Assembly (NCBI RefSeq): GCF_001899075.1
Contig: NZ_MKVA01000003.1
Location: 124,001 to 188,000 of the forward strand
Source: Devosia sp. 67-54
GTDB lineage: Bacteria > Pseudomonadota > Alphaproteobacteria > Rhizobiales > Devosiaceae
Length of the DNA stretch: 64,000 bases
Direction: 5' to 3'
The notes beneath the pieces were generated by a model, which saw only the letters and a list, made by a program, of their open reading frames with translations, did no database searches and had not been told where the DNA came from. The translations under genes were made by a program, and so were the position numbers. Positions 1 through 7,329 of the stretch are shown here, in pieces (positions within the stretch are counted from its first letter, which is position 1; the number at the start of each line of letters is the position of its first letter).

Positions 1-96
1 GCGCGGACCCATCTCAACCGCGTCTTCGACAAGACCGGCGTGCGCACCCAGCCGGCGCTGGTGCGCGTGCTGCTGACGGCGTTCGCCCCGGTCTGA
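1..96 (+). CDS. LuxR-type regulator, C-terminal fragment
   Basis: The window opens inside a reading frame that ends with TGA at 94-96. The 31 visible residues (RTHLNRVFDKTGV..., then QPALVRVLL) match the recognition helix and last helix of a LuxR/GerE helix-turn-helix, which binds DNA. The N-terminal sensing domain lies outside the window, so the signal and target genes cannot be inferred. It is a different protein from the complete LuxR-type regulator at 3154-3876. Confidence 0.75.
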   Translation, partial: ARTHLNRVFDKTGVRTQPALVRVLLTAFAPV

Positions 97-195
97 GCCG
101 TCCTCCGTTCGGAGGACACGCGATTGTCGCCGGTCCGGCTGACAAATGCCCGCCGCGCCCGCTGCTAGCCTTCTCCCATGCCGAGGGAGATCGCC

Positions 196-408
196 ATGAC
201 CCTGATCCTGACTGCGCCAGCCATTGCCAGCGACGCCGAGCCGCGCGCTGCCATCCGCCTTGCCGCCCACGCCCGGCTGCTGCGCCGCCGGCTCCGCCGC
301 CTGCAATTGCGCTGGCGGTTCCAGCACCGCGACCCGCGGCTGTGCGACGACGTCGGCGTCCGCCCGCGCCTCGCCCCGCCGTTCCTCGCCGAATTCCTGC
401 AGCGCTAG
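196..408 (+). CDS. small basic DUF1127-like protein
   Basis: A 70-residue basic protein. The arginine-rich middle is followed by a segment (RDPRLCDDVGVRPRL) resembling the DUF1127 core, in which a short Asp/Arg stretch precedes DIGLSR. DUF1127 proteins are small alphaproteobacterial proteins, some of them RNA-binding regulators of phosphate or carbon metabolism. The ATG at 196 is preferred over the one at 178 because GAGGGAGA lies just upstream. Its stop overlaps the stop of the convergent autotransporter gene by four bases. The family match is weak, so a chance frame is possible. Confidence 0.4.
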   Translation: MTLILTAPAIASDAEPRAAIRLAAHARLLRRRLRRLQLRWRFQHRDPRLCDDVGVRPRLAPPFLAEFLQR

Positions 409-2963
409 AACCGGCCCGCCAGCGTCGCCGTCAGCCCGCCCGACGCCAGCCCGCTGCCCAGCATGCCGCTATAGCCCAGCGACAGGCTGGTGCTCTCGCT
501 GAGGTCGAGCACCGCGCGCGCCTCCAGCACCGCCGCATCCGAGGCGACCGCCGTTCCACTGAGGCCGAACGGCCCGCTGCCGGCAAAGCTGTTGGCGATG
601 TCGATGCCGCCGCCGAACGCATGCCGCCAGCCGAGGCTGCCCCGCGCCGTCACCAGCAGCGTATCGCCCAGCACGAACTTGTCCTCGCCCGCCACGCCCA
701 GCGTCACGAACAGCGCGTTGACCACGCTCGCGGCGCTGTGCAGCTGCCCCTGGCCGCCGGTTTCGGTGAAGGCATCGGTCGCGTGGTTCACCGCATCGAC
801 GCGCGCGAACGGCGTCAGCGTCATGCCGCCCACCGCGAAATCGCGGCTGAGTTCGGCAAAAAGCTGCGCCGTGCCGGCGGCGTACGACGCCGTGACCGTG
901 TCGCTGACGCCGGGGAACACGATCGAGCGGCTGGTCTGGATCAGGTGCCGCGTATAGGCCGCCCCGGCCTTGAGCGTCACCACGCCCAGCCGGGCCCCGC
1001 CATAGACGGCGCCGCTCACATCGGTGCTGCTGCCGGTCAGCGCCTGCGCGCCGATGCCGGTGATGCCGATGCCGCCCAGCACGCCGAGCCGCACGTCCTC
1101 GTTCACCTTGCCGTCGGCGCCCAGCACGAAGCCGCTGGCGCCGCTCTGCCAGCCCATGGCGTTGCCATTGCCGGCCTGCGCCGCGAGCCCGCCATAGCCG
1201 GCGCCCCACACCGTCACGCCCTCGATCTGGCCGAGCAGCATCGGTCCGGCGCCATAGGCGCTGACCATGCCGCGGGTGTCGAGCGCGGCGAACGCCTGCT
1301 CGATGCGGCTGTTGATCGCCTGCGGCAGCGCCTGGCTGCCCTCGACCAGCGCGCCGGCAACGCCCGCATGCCCGGCGCCCGACAGCGCATCCATCGCCGC
1401 CGGCACCTCGGCATCGCTCAGCGCCGCAAGCTGCGCCGCGTAGGGCTGGCTGGCGCAGCCCATGGCGTCGAGCGCCGCCGCCGTGCTCGCCTGGTTCGGC
1501 GTGTTGGTGAAGCCCGTGAACAGCCGGCCGACGCCGTTGCTGATGTCGAGATAGGCGCTGGTCGCATCGTAGCTCAGCGACACATTGCTGAGCAGCGTGC
1601 TGAGCGAGAACGTGCCCGTCCGCCCGGTGCTGGTGAGGATCGGCAGCGAAAGGTTGCCGCATGCGGCGGGCGTGCCGGTCACGTTCAGCGTGACGTTGCT
1701 GCCGATGAACGCCGTTCCCGCCGCCACGATCCGGTCGGCGGTCGCGCCGTCGATCTCGACATCGTAGAAGCTGTCGTTGCCGAACACGATGGCGCCGGTG
1801 TGGAGCATGCCCACCGAATTGCCCGGCGCCACATGCCCGTTCGCCCGCACGTCGACCGCGCCGACCGTGCCGTTGCCGCCCAGCGTGCCGCCGCCGTTCA
1901 CCGTGATCGCGGTGTTGTGCATGTCGCCATTGATGCTGAGCAGTCCCGCATCGATCGTCGCGACCATCGCCGCGGCGTTGTCGCCGCTTAGCGACCATTT
2001 GCCCGTGCCCTGCTTGGCGATCGCCTCGAAATTGACGAGCTGGCTGATGGCGAAGCTGCCGCTCGTCGTGCCGTCGAGCACCAGCGTGTCGGTGTCGCCG
2101 CTGCCCCTGCCGTCCACGATGCCGGTGGTGGTCGAGCCGGTGACCAGCGTCACCGTGTCGTTGTTGTCGGTGAGGAGCATGGCGGTGCCGCTGCTGCCCA
2201 CGATCCGGCCGCTATTGGTGACGTGCACCGCTGCCGCGCTCGCATCGAACACCACGATGCCCGTCGTACCCGACAGCGTGCCGCTGTTGACGATGCTGTC
2301 GGCGCCGTTGCGCAGCCACACCGCCTCGCCATTGGCGGCCTCGATGGTGCCGCTGTTGGTGAGGCTGCCGACCCGTCCGGTGGCCACCAGCGCGTCGTCG
2401 CCGCTGTCCGCCGCCGTGTTGCGGATCGTGCCGGCGTTGACGAAGGTCGCAACCGTGCCGTGAAACACCAGCACGTCGTCGGAATCGCCGGTGATCGAGC
2501 CGTTGAGCGCGTTGGTGAAGGTGCCGGTGACATTGCCGGTGATGTAGATCGTATCGTAGCGGGTCGCCGCGATCGTGCCGTCATTGGTGAAGTCGCCGAC
2601 GTCGCCACCGATCCTGAGCGCGCCCGCATAGCTTGCGTCGCCGCCACGGATCGTCCCGTGGTTGACGAAGCTCGCCACATTGGCGGCGTTCGCCGAGTCC
2701 GGGCTGCCATTGTAGCCGATGAAGACGCCGGTGCTCTTGGTCCCGAAAATGTTGCCGCCGCCCTCGTTGAGGAACGACACGATGCTGCCGGTCGAGCGCA
2801 CCGCCGGCTTCTGCGACACATCCGTCACATTGCCGGTGGTGTCGAGCGATCCGCCCGTTACGATGTCGAGGCCGCCGGTGACATCCGCCGCCCATGCCGG
2901 CGCCGCCGACGCCAGCAGCATTGCCGTGACCAGCCCCAGCCGATGTCGCCTCGCAAATCCCAC
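405..2963 (-). CDS. autotransporter (type Va) with passenger repeats and C-terminal beta-barrel
   Basis: About 852 residues. An N-terminal signal peptide (RRHRLGLVTAMLL..., cleavage after AWA) leads into a passenger rich in Gly, Thr, Asn and Ser. The passenger has repeated VTNSGTI/FVNAGTI-type units of a right-handed beta-helix across roughly residues 50-400. A linker follows, and the last 270 or so residues form an autotransporter beta-barrel with amphipathic strands and a terminal phenylalanine. The product should be translocated across the inner membrane and inserted in the outer membrane, displaying the passenger. GTG at 2963 is chosen because GGGGGA lies six bases upstream and it gives a normal signal peptide; a TTG at 3029 would add 22 unusual residues. 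No catalytic motif is visible in the passenger, so its role (adhesion or other) is unknown. Confidence 0.85.
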   Translation of the reverse strand: MGFARRHRLGLVTAMLLASAAPAWAADVTGGLDIVTGGSLDTTGNVTDVSQKPAVRSTGSIVSFLNEGGGNIFGTKSTGVFIGYNGSPDSANAANVASFVNHGTIRGGDASYAGALRIGGDVGDFTNDGTIAATRYDTIYITGNVTGTFTNALNGSITGDSDDVLVFHGTVATFVNAGTIRNTAADSGDDALVATGRVGSLTNSGTIEAANGEAVWLRNGADSIVNSGTLSGTTGIVVFDASAAAVHVTNSGRIVGSSGTAMLLTDNNDTVTLVTGSTTTGIVDGRGSGDTDTLVLDGTTSGSFAISQLVNFEAIAKQGTGKWSLSGDNAAAMVATIDAGLLSINGDMHNTAITVNGGGTLGGNGTVGAVDVRANGHVAPGNSVGMLHTGAIVFGNDSFYDVEIDGATADRIVAAGTAFIGSNVTLNVTGTPAACGNLSLPILTSTGRTGTFSLSTLLSNVSLSYDATSAYLDISNGVGRLFTGFTNTPNQASTAAALDAMGCASQPYAAQLAALSDAEVPAAMDALSGAGHAGVAGALVEGSQALPQAINSRIEQAFAALDTRGMVSAYGAGPMLLGQIEGVTVWGAGYGGLAAQAGNGNAMGWQSGASGFVLGADGKVNEDVRLGVLGGIGITGIGAQALTGSSTDVSGAVYGGARLGVVTLKAGAAYTRHLIQTSRSIVFPGVSDTVTASYAAGTAQLFAELSRDFAVGGMTLTPFARVDAVNHATDAFTETGGQGQLHSAASVVNALFVTLGVAGEDKFVLGDTLLVTARGSLGWRHAFGGGIDIANSFAGSGPFGLSGTAVASDAAVLEARAVLDLSESTSLSLGYSGMLGSGLASGGLTATLAGRF

Positions 2964-3153
2964 GCTTCGTCCCCCGGCAGTCGCCTCGATGCCGGGCAAA
3001 AACGTAGGCGGCCCAGGCCGGTAGGCCAACTCTCGGATTCGATAGGGATAGAACGGTTTTGCACACCGGCGGACACCGCGACCGCATCGGCCGCCATATT
3101 TGCGCTCGGTGGGCCGTCATGGCACACTCTGCCGCCCCGAGGATCGCCGCTCC

Positions 3154-3876
3154 ATGCTCTCGAGAACCCTCGCCGAGATCGAAGCCGTGCTCGCCGCCGA
3201 CACGCCCGAAGCGGCCAGCCGGCGCTTCTTCGAAGCGCTGTCGCCGCTCGGCGCCACCTATCTGCAGACCCGGCTCTATCGCCGTCCGGAGGTGGCGCTC
3301 ACCTCCGAGACGCATTGGGCCGCCGGCGGCGTCGTTGCCCGCATCGCCCCGCACGACTGGGTCGGCAGCGCCGCCTTCAACTATGTCTGCTTCACCTGCA
3401 ATCCGCTGCTCGGCGCCATCCGCGAGAGCCGCACCCGCTACCGCTTCTCCGATTTCGCCCCGCATGGCGGCCGCGCCTTCGGCTCCTATTGGGACGCCAT
3501 GGGCGAGGCCGGCATCGGCGAGGCGCTATGCGCCACCTCCTACGGCCCCGATCGCGCCATCGCTTCGCTGCATCTGGGTTTCGCCCGGCGCGATTTCGCT
3601 GCCGACGAAGCCCGCGCCATCCATCTGGCCGGCCTCGTGCTCACCGAGCGGCTGATGGAGTTCGCCCGGCCCGCCGGCGACCTGCCGGCGCTCACTGGCC
3701 GCGAGCGCGATTGCCTCGCCTTCGTCGCCGATGGCCGCACCGACTGGCAGATCGCGGCGCTGCTCGGCATTTCCGAGCCTACGGTGCGCTTCCACCTCAA
3801 CAACGCCCGCCGCAAGCTCGGCGCCGTCAACCGCGCCCAGGCCGTCGCCCGCTTCGCCGGCCGCGGCCTGATGTAG
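3154..3876 (+). CDS. LuxR-family regulator with autoinducer-binding-like domain
   Basis: 240 residues. The N-terminal 160 or so have the pattern of an autoinducer-binding domain (aromatic residues around Y/W positions, a YGPD segment, then FAADEARAIHLAG). The last 65 residues are a clear GerE helix-turn-helix (LTGRERDCLAFVADGRTDWQIA then PTVRFHLNNARRKL). It probably senses an acyl-homoserine lactone or similar small molecule and regulates transcription. No luxI-like synthase is visible, so it may be a solo. It is divergent from the autotransporter with a gap of about 190 bases, so the autotransporter is an obvious candidate target. ATG at 3154 is preferred over an in-frame ATG at 3100, which would add 18 atypical residues. 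Confidence 0.85.
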   Translation: MLSRTLAEIEAVLAADTPEAASRRFFEALSPLGATYLQTRLYRRPEVALTSETHWAAGGVVARIAPHDWVGSAAFNYVCFTCNPLLGAIRESRTRYRFSDFAPHGGRAFGSYWDAMGEAGIGEALCATSYGPDRAIASLHLGFARRDFAADEARAIHLAGLVLTERLMEFARPAGDLPALTGRERDCLAFVADGRTDWQIAALLGISEPTVRFHLNNARRKLGAVNRAQAVARFAGRGLM

Positions 3877-3963
3877 CCCGCCGCCCCGATTTCCGCCGGC
3901 GCAATTGACCCCCGGCCCAGCGCCAACTAGGGTCCGGCCGCATTCCGACGGACCACAGACAAG

Positions 3964-4890
3964 ATGCCGAATACCCCCGCCGACATGGACCCCCGGACCT
4001 CGTTCCAGGGCCTCATCCTCACGCTGCAGCGCTTCTGGGCCGACCAGGGCTGCGTCATCCTGCAGCCCTACGACATGCAGATGGGCGCCGGCACCTTCCA
4101 CCCCGCCACCACGCTGCGCGCGCTCGGCCCGAAGCCGTGGAGCGCCGCCTATGTGCAGCCCTCGCGCCGCCCCAAGGACGGCCGCTATGGCGAAAACCCC
4201 AACCGCCTGCAGCACTACTACCAGTTCCAGGTGATCCTGAAGCCGTCGCCCGACAACATCCAGGAGCTGTATCTGCAATCGCTGGCCGAGATCGGCCTCG
4301 ATTCGACCCTGCACGACATCCGCTTCGTCGAGGACGATTGGGAGAGCCCGACGCTGGGCGCCTGGGGGCTGGGCTGGGAATGCTGGTGCGACGGCATGGA
4401 GGTCAGCCAGTTCACCTACTTCCAGCAGGTCGCCGGCTTCGAGTGCAACCCGGTGCCGGGCGAGATCACCTACGGCCTCGAGCGCCTCGCCATGTACGTG
4501 CAGGGCGTCGAGAACGTCTACGACCTCAATTTCAACGGCGGCGGCAACGACAAGGTCACCTATGGCGATGTGTTCCTGCAGAACGAGCAGGAGCAGTCGC
4601 GCTACAATTTCGAGGCCGCCGACACCGACATGCTGTTCCGCCACTTCGCCGACGCCGAGGCCGAGTGCAAGGCGCTGCTCGAAAAAGGGCAGGGGGCCGG
4701 CCCCGACGGCCACCATGCGCTGGCGCTGCCGGCCTATGAGCAGGTGATCAAGGCCAGCCACAATTTCAACCTGCTCGACGCCCGCGGCGTCATCTCGGTC
4801 ACCGAGCGGCAGAGCTACATCCTGCGCATCCGCGAGCTCGCCAAGGCCTGCGGCGCCGCCTGGCTGCAGACCGCCGGCGGCGGCGCCTGA
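3964..4890 (+). CDS. glyQ: glycine--tRNA ligase alpha subunit
   Basis: 308 residues, close to the usual 300 or so of the bacterial alpha subunit. It carries the class II aminoacylation core: motifs such as [42 protein letters not shown] and the GLGWECW segment. With the beta subunit it forms the alpha2-beta2 cytoplasmic enzyme that charges tRNA-Gly. glyS lies 5.4 kb downstream on the same strand, separated by unrelated genes, so the two need not share a transcript. No T-box leader is seen, as expected outside Gram-positives. Confidence 0.98.
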   Translation: MPNTPADMDPRTSFQGLILTLQRFWADQGCVILQPYDMQMGAGTFHPATTLRALGPKPWSAAYVQPSRRPKDGRYGENPNRLQHYYQFQVILKPSPDNIQELYLQSLAEIGLDSTLHDIRFVEDDWESPTLGAWGLGWECWCDGMEVSQFTYFQQVAGFECNPVPGEITYGLERLAMYVQGVENVYDLNFNGGGNDKVTYGDVFLQNEQEQSRYNFEAADTDMLFRHFADAEAECKALLEKGQGAGPDGHHALALPAYEQVIKASHNFNLLDARGVISVTERQSYILRIRELAKACGAAWLQTAGGGA

Positions 4891-4892
4891 CG

Positions 4893-5375
4893 CTACGAGC
4901 TGGCCTTCGCCCTGAGCGCCGCGGCGGTCTTCTGGCCGGCCGGCAGCACCTTGATCATCACCACGCCGGGCTCCTCGTAGCCCTCGCGCCGATAGAAGGC
5001 GCGGGTGCGGGTCCGCGCCGCATAGGTCTCGAGCTTCACGATCTCGCAGCCCAGCCGCTCCGCCTCCGCCTCGATCCAGGCCATCAGCCTCGCGCCGATG
5101 CCGGCGCTGCGCTGCGCCTGGTCGACCACCACATTGTCCGGCTCGACATAGCGGCCGCACCACAGCGCCACGCCGGTCCAGAAGCCGGAAACGCCCACCA
5201 TGGCGCCGTCGCGATAGGCGGCGACGCAGCGGTAGCCGCCGGCCTCGAGCATGAGGGCCAGCCGCGCCTCGAACGTCGCTTCGTCCAGCTCGGGATTGGA
5301 TTGCTGGATCAGCGGCCGCATGCTCCGCATCTCGGCGAGCCCCACCAGCTCGCGCAGCTCGATGTCGCTCCCCAT
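4893..5375 (-). CDS. GNAT-family N-acetyltransferase (first of two paralogues)
   Basis: 160 residues with the GNAT fold. A VGVSGFWTG strand comes before the central region, followed by an acetyl-CoA-binding segment (QRSAGIGARLMAWIEAEAERLGC) and a C-terminal FYRREGYEEPG motif typical of motif B. It should transfer an acetyl group from acetyl-CoA to an amine, with unknown substrate. ATG at 5375 begins with MGSDIELREL, which aligns exactly with the start of its paralogue at 6010-6501; longer upstream frames lack similarity. The two proteins share most of their core motifs and flank the VOC gene, which points to local duplication. Confidence 0.88.
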   Translation of the reverse strand: MGSDIELRELVGLAEMRSMRPLIQQSNPELDEATFEARLALMLEAGGYRCVAAYRDGAMVGVSGFWTGVALWCGRYVEPDNVVVDQAQRSAGIGARLMAWIEAEAERLGCEIVKLETYAARTRTRAFYRREGYEEPGVVMIKVLPAGQKTAAALRAKASS

Positions 5376-5481
5376 CGCGGGTCTCCCGCCGATCCTGACG
5401 CGGCCCGACGATAGCAGCGGCGGCCGGCCCGGTCCACGCGCCGCCCTTGACGCCTGCCGGTTTCGAGGGCACGAAAATCCC

Positions 5482-5847
5482 ATGATCGCCCTCGACCACG
5501 TCAACATCCACGCCGAGGATCTCGAGGCGGCGCGCGACTTCCTGCTCGCCGTGCTGCCCGATCTGCGCCAGGGCTTCCGTCCGCCCTTCGGCTTCGAGGG
5601 CTATTGGCTGTATCTGGGCGAGGAGCCGGTCATCCACATGCAGACCCGCGCCGGCGGCATGGGTGGCCGCGGCTGGATCGACCACCTCGCCTTCGCTCCC
5701 TTCGACTTCGCGACCGAAAAGGCCCGCCTCGACGCCGCCGGCCTCGCCTACACCGAAGGCGGCATCCCCGGCAGCGGCATCCGCCAGCTCTTCGTCTCCG
5801 GCCCCGAAGGCCTGAAGATCGAGCTGCAATGCCCCGAAGCCGGCTGA
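5482..5847 (+). CDS. VOC-family (glyoxalase/bleomycin-resistance fold) protein
   Basis: 121 residues beginning MIALDHVNIHAEDLEAA, the normal opening of a vicinal-oxygen-chelate domain in which the first His is a metal ligand. A second His occurs in VIHMQT, another in WIDHLAF, and an acidic ligand in GLKIELQC. Such proteins are small metal-dependent dioxygenases, isomerases or antibiotic-binding proteins; nothing here fixes the substrate. It is divergent from the acetyltransferase at 4893-5375 (about 106 bases between starts). Confidence 0.88.
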   Translation: MIALDHVNIHAEDLEAARDFLLAVLPDLRQGFRPPFGFEGYWLYLGEEPVIHMQTRAGGMGGRGWIDHLAFAPFDFATEKARLDAAGLAYTEGGIPGSGIRQLFVSGPEGLKIELQCPEAG

Positions 5848-5871
5848 CGCTGCGACCGGCATGCTGTGATT

Positions 5872-5989
5872 GCCGCCCCCACCCCCAGCCCCTCCCCGCA
5901 AGGGGGGAGGGGAGCCTGACTGCATCACTGTGCCTGCGGCTCCATCGCCCCCCTCCCCCCTGCGGGGAGGGGCCGGGGGTGGGGGCCGC
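5872..5989. repeat. GC-rich palindromic repeat, inverted pair
   Basis: Two copies of a short element in opposite orientation. The left copy has CCCCCACCCCCAGCCCCTCC then GCAAGG; the right copy has TGCGGGGAGGGG then CCGGGGGTGGGGG. Each half forms its own hairpin around TTGC/GCAA, and the two halves can pair over nearly 28 bases with a spacer of about 60. It sits between the convergent VOC and acetyltransferase genes. The same unit recurs at 12352, 14822, 22486 and 27723. It resembles REP/BIME-type intergenic elements; a role as bidirectional terminator is only inferred. Confidence 0.85.
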
Positions 5990-6009
5990 GCGCACCAGAT
6001 GTGCAGTCC

Positions 6010-6501
6010 TCACTCCTCCGTCGCCGTCCGATGCGCCGCCGCCTCGGGAAACTCGCCATCGGCCCAGGCGCTCAGCGGCTTGATCACCACCAGGCTGTCG
6101 TCGGAATAGCCGCTGCGCTGGTAGAAATGGTGCGTGCGCTCGCGCCCCAGGATCATTCCCGCCCGCGTGATGTCGCAGCCGAGCCGCCGCGCCTCCGCCT
6201 CGATCCACGCCATCAGTTTTGCCCCGATGCCGCGGCTGCGCAATTCCCTGTCCACCACCAGGTGGTCCGCCTCGACATAGCGGCCCGACCACAATTGCGT
6301 GCCGGTCCAGAACCCGGCGACGCCCACCATCCGCTCTCCTTGCCAGGCGGCGATGCAGCGGTAATTGCCCTGCGCCAGCATGGCCGCCAGCCGCTCGGCA
6401 AACAGCGCTTCGGGCAGCGCGCCCGACTGGCTGTAGAGCGGATAGATCGTGCAAATCTCCGCAAGCCCCCTGAGCTCGCGTATCTCGATGTCGTCGGCCA
6501 T
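6010..6501 (-). CDS. GNAT-family N-acetyltransferase (second paralogue)
   Basis: 163 residues, clearly homologous to the acetyltransferase at 4893-5375: both begin with DIEL/IEIREL-GLAE, share YRC-AA, VG-GFWTG, GRYVE-D, GIGA-LMAWIEAEA-RLGC and a C-terminal FY-R-GY segment. The acetyl-CoA loop is RSRGIGAKLM. ATG at 6501 has a strong Shine-Dalgarno (GGGGGAG) upstream. Substrate unknown. Confidence 0.88.
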   Translation of the reverse strand: MADDIEIRELRGLAEICTIYPLYSQSGALPEALFAERLAAMLAQGNYRCIAAWQGERMVGVAGFWTGTQLWSGRYVEADHLVVDRELRSRGIGAKLMAWIEAEARRLGCDITRAGMILGRERTHHFYQRSGYSDDSLVVIKPLSAWADGEFPEAAAHRTATEE

Positions 6502-6686
6502 CCTGTGCTCCCCCCGGCGATAAAGCCGCCATCCTGACCTGCCGGGCTGCCGCCGTCCACCGCTTGGCGGATTTACAGATCGGTGTTCATCCGCCATTCA
6601 GCCGTTCTGCGTCAGTTGCAGCGTCCGCGCGCCGGTGCCAATGTCCGGCGGTGCTCGGCGCGAGGGGCGCGCCTGTGGAGGCTTTC

Positions 6687-7244
6687 ATGATCGGCTGGAT
6701 CGTTCTCGTCATCGTCGTGGTCGTGCTCGGCTACGCCGTCGTCGCCTACAACAATTTGGTCCGTCAGCGGCAGCTCACGCAGGAGGGCTGGTCGGGCATC
6801 GACGTGCAGCTCAAGCGGCGCGCCGACCTCATCCCCAATCTGCTGGAAGCGGTGAAGGGCTACATGGCGCACGAGCGCGATACGCTCGAGGCCGTCACCA
6901 AGGCCCGCACCAGCGCCATCGCGGCGCAGAACGGCACTCCCGAGCAGCGCGCTCAGGCCGAAGGCATGCTGTCGCAGGCGCTCGGCAAGCTGATGGCGGT
7001 CGCCGAATCCTATCCCGACCTCAAGGCCAGCCAGAACTTCCTGCAGTTCCAGGGCGAGCTCAGCAACACCGAGAACGAGATCCAGCTGTCGCGCCGCTAC
7101 TACAACGGCACTGCCCGCGATTTGAACACCGCGGTCGAATCCTTCCCCTCCAACATTCTCGCCAACATCTTCCACTTCGAGAAGGTGCAGTTCTTCGAGA
7201 TCGACAATCCCGCCGACCGCGCCGTGCCCACGGTGAAGTTCTAG
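6687..7244 (+). CDS. lemA: LemA family protein
   Basis: 185 residues. One N-terminal transmembrane helix (IGWIVLVIVVVVLGYAVV) is followed directly by the LemA signature YNNLVRQRQLTQEGWSGIDV and LKRRADLIPNLLEAVKGY, then a helical bundle ending in the conserved NTAVESFPSNILANIFHF and PVKF-type tail. LemA proteins are inner-membrane proteins of poorly defined function, often encoded beside DUF2207/TPM-type proteins. That is the case here: the DUF2207 gene begins 85 bases later. Confidence 0.95.
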   Translation: MIGWIVLVIVVVVLGYAVVAYNNLVRQRQLTQEGWSGIDVQLKRRADLIPNLLEAVKGYMAHERDTLEAVTKARTSAIAAQNGTPEQRAQAEGMLSQALGKLMAVAESYPDLKASQNFLQFQGELSNTENEIQLSRRYYNGTARDLNTAVESFPSNILANIFHFEKVQFFEIDNPADRAVPTVKF

Positions 7245-7280
7245 GGCACTCGCCAACGGCCATCACCCACCGCATCGTCA

Positions 7281-7298
7281 TTCCCGCGCAAGCGGGAA
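7281..7298. repeat. short palindrome TTCCCGC-GCAA-GCGGGAA
   Basis: A perfect 7-bp inverted repeat with a GCAA loop between lemA and the DUF2207 gene, within the wider string CGTCATTCCCGCGCAAGCGG. This resembles a dispersed palindromic element seen in many proteobacterial genomes. It could attenuate or stabilise the lemA transcript; only one copy was noticed in the window. Confidence 0.5.
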
Positions 7299-7329
7299 TC
7301 CGGTGCGGCGTCGCCACGGAGCACGATTC

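Noticed and set aside
342-1991. Long open frame antisense to the autotransporter (549 residues)
   Set aside because: Composition is almost all Arg/Ala/His-rich without family motifs; it mirrors GC-rich codon structure of the real gene on the other strand.
3526-5928. 800-residue minus-strand frame across glyQ
   Set aside because: It runs antisense to glyQ and the LuxR gene, and the only protein-like part is out of frame; typical high-GC shadow.
5872-5989. CRISPR-like repeat
   Set aside because: There are only two inverted copies with no regular direct-repeat/spacer series, and the unit recurs elsewhere as single intergenic palindromes.
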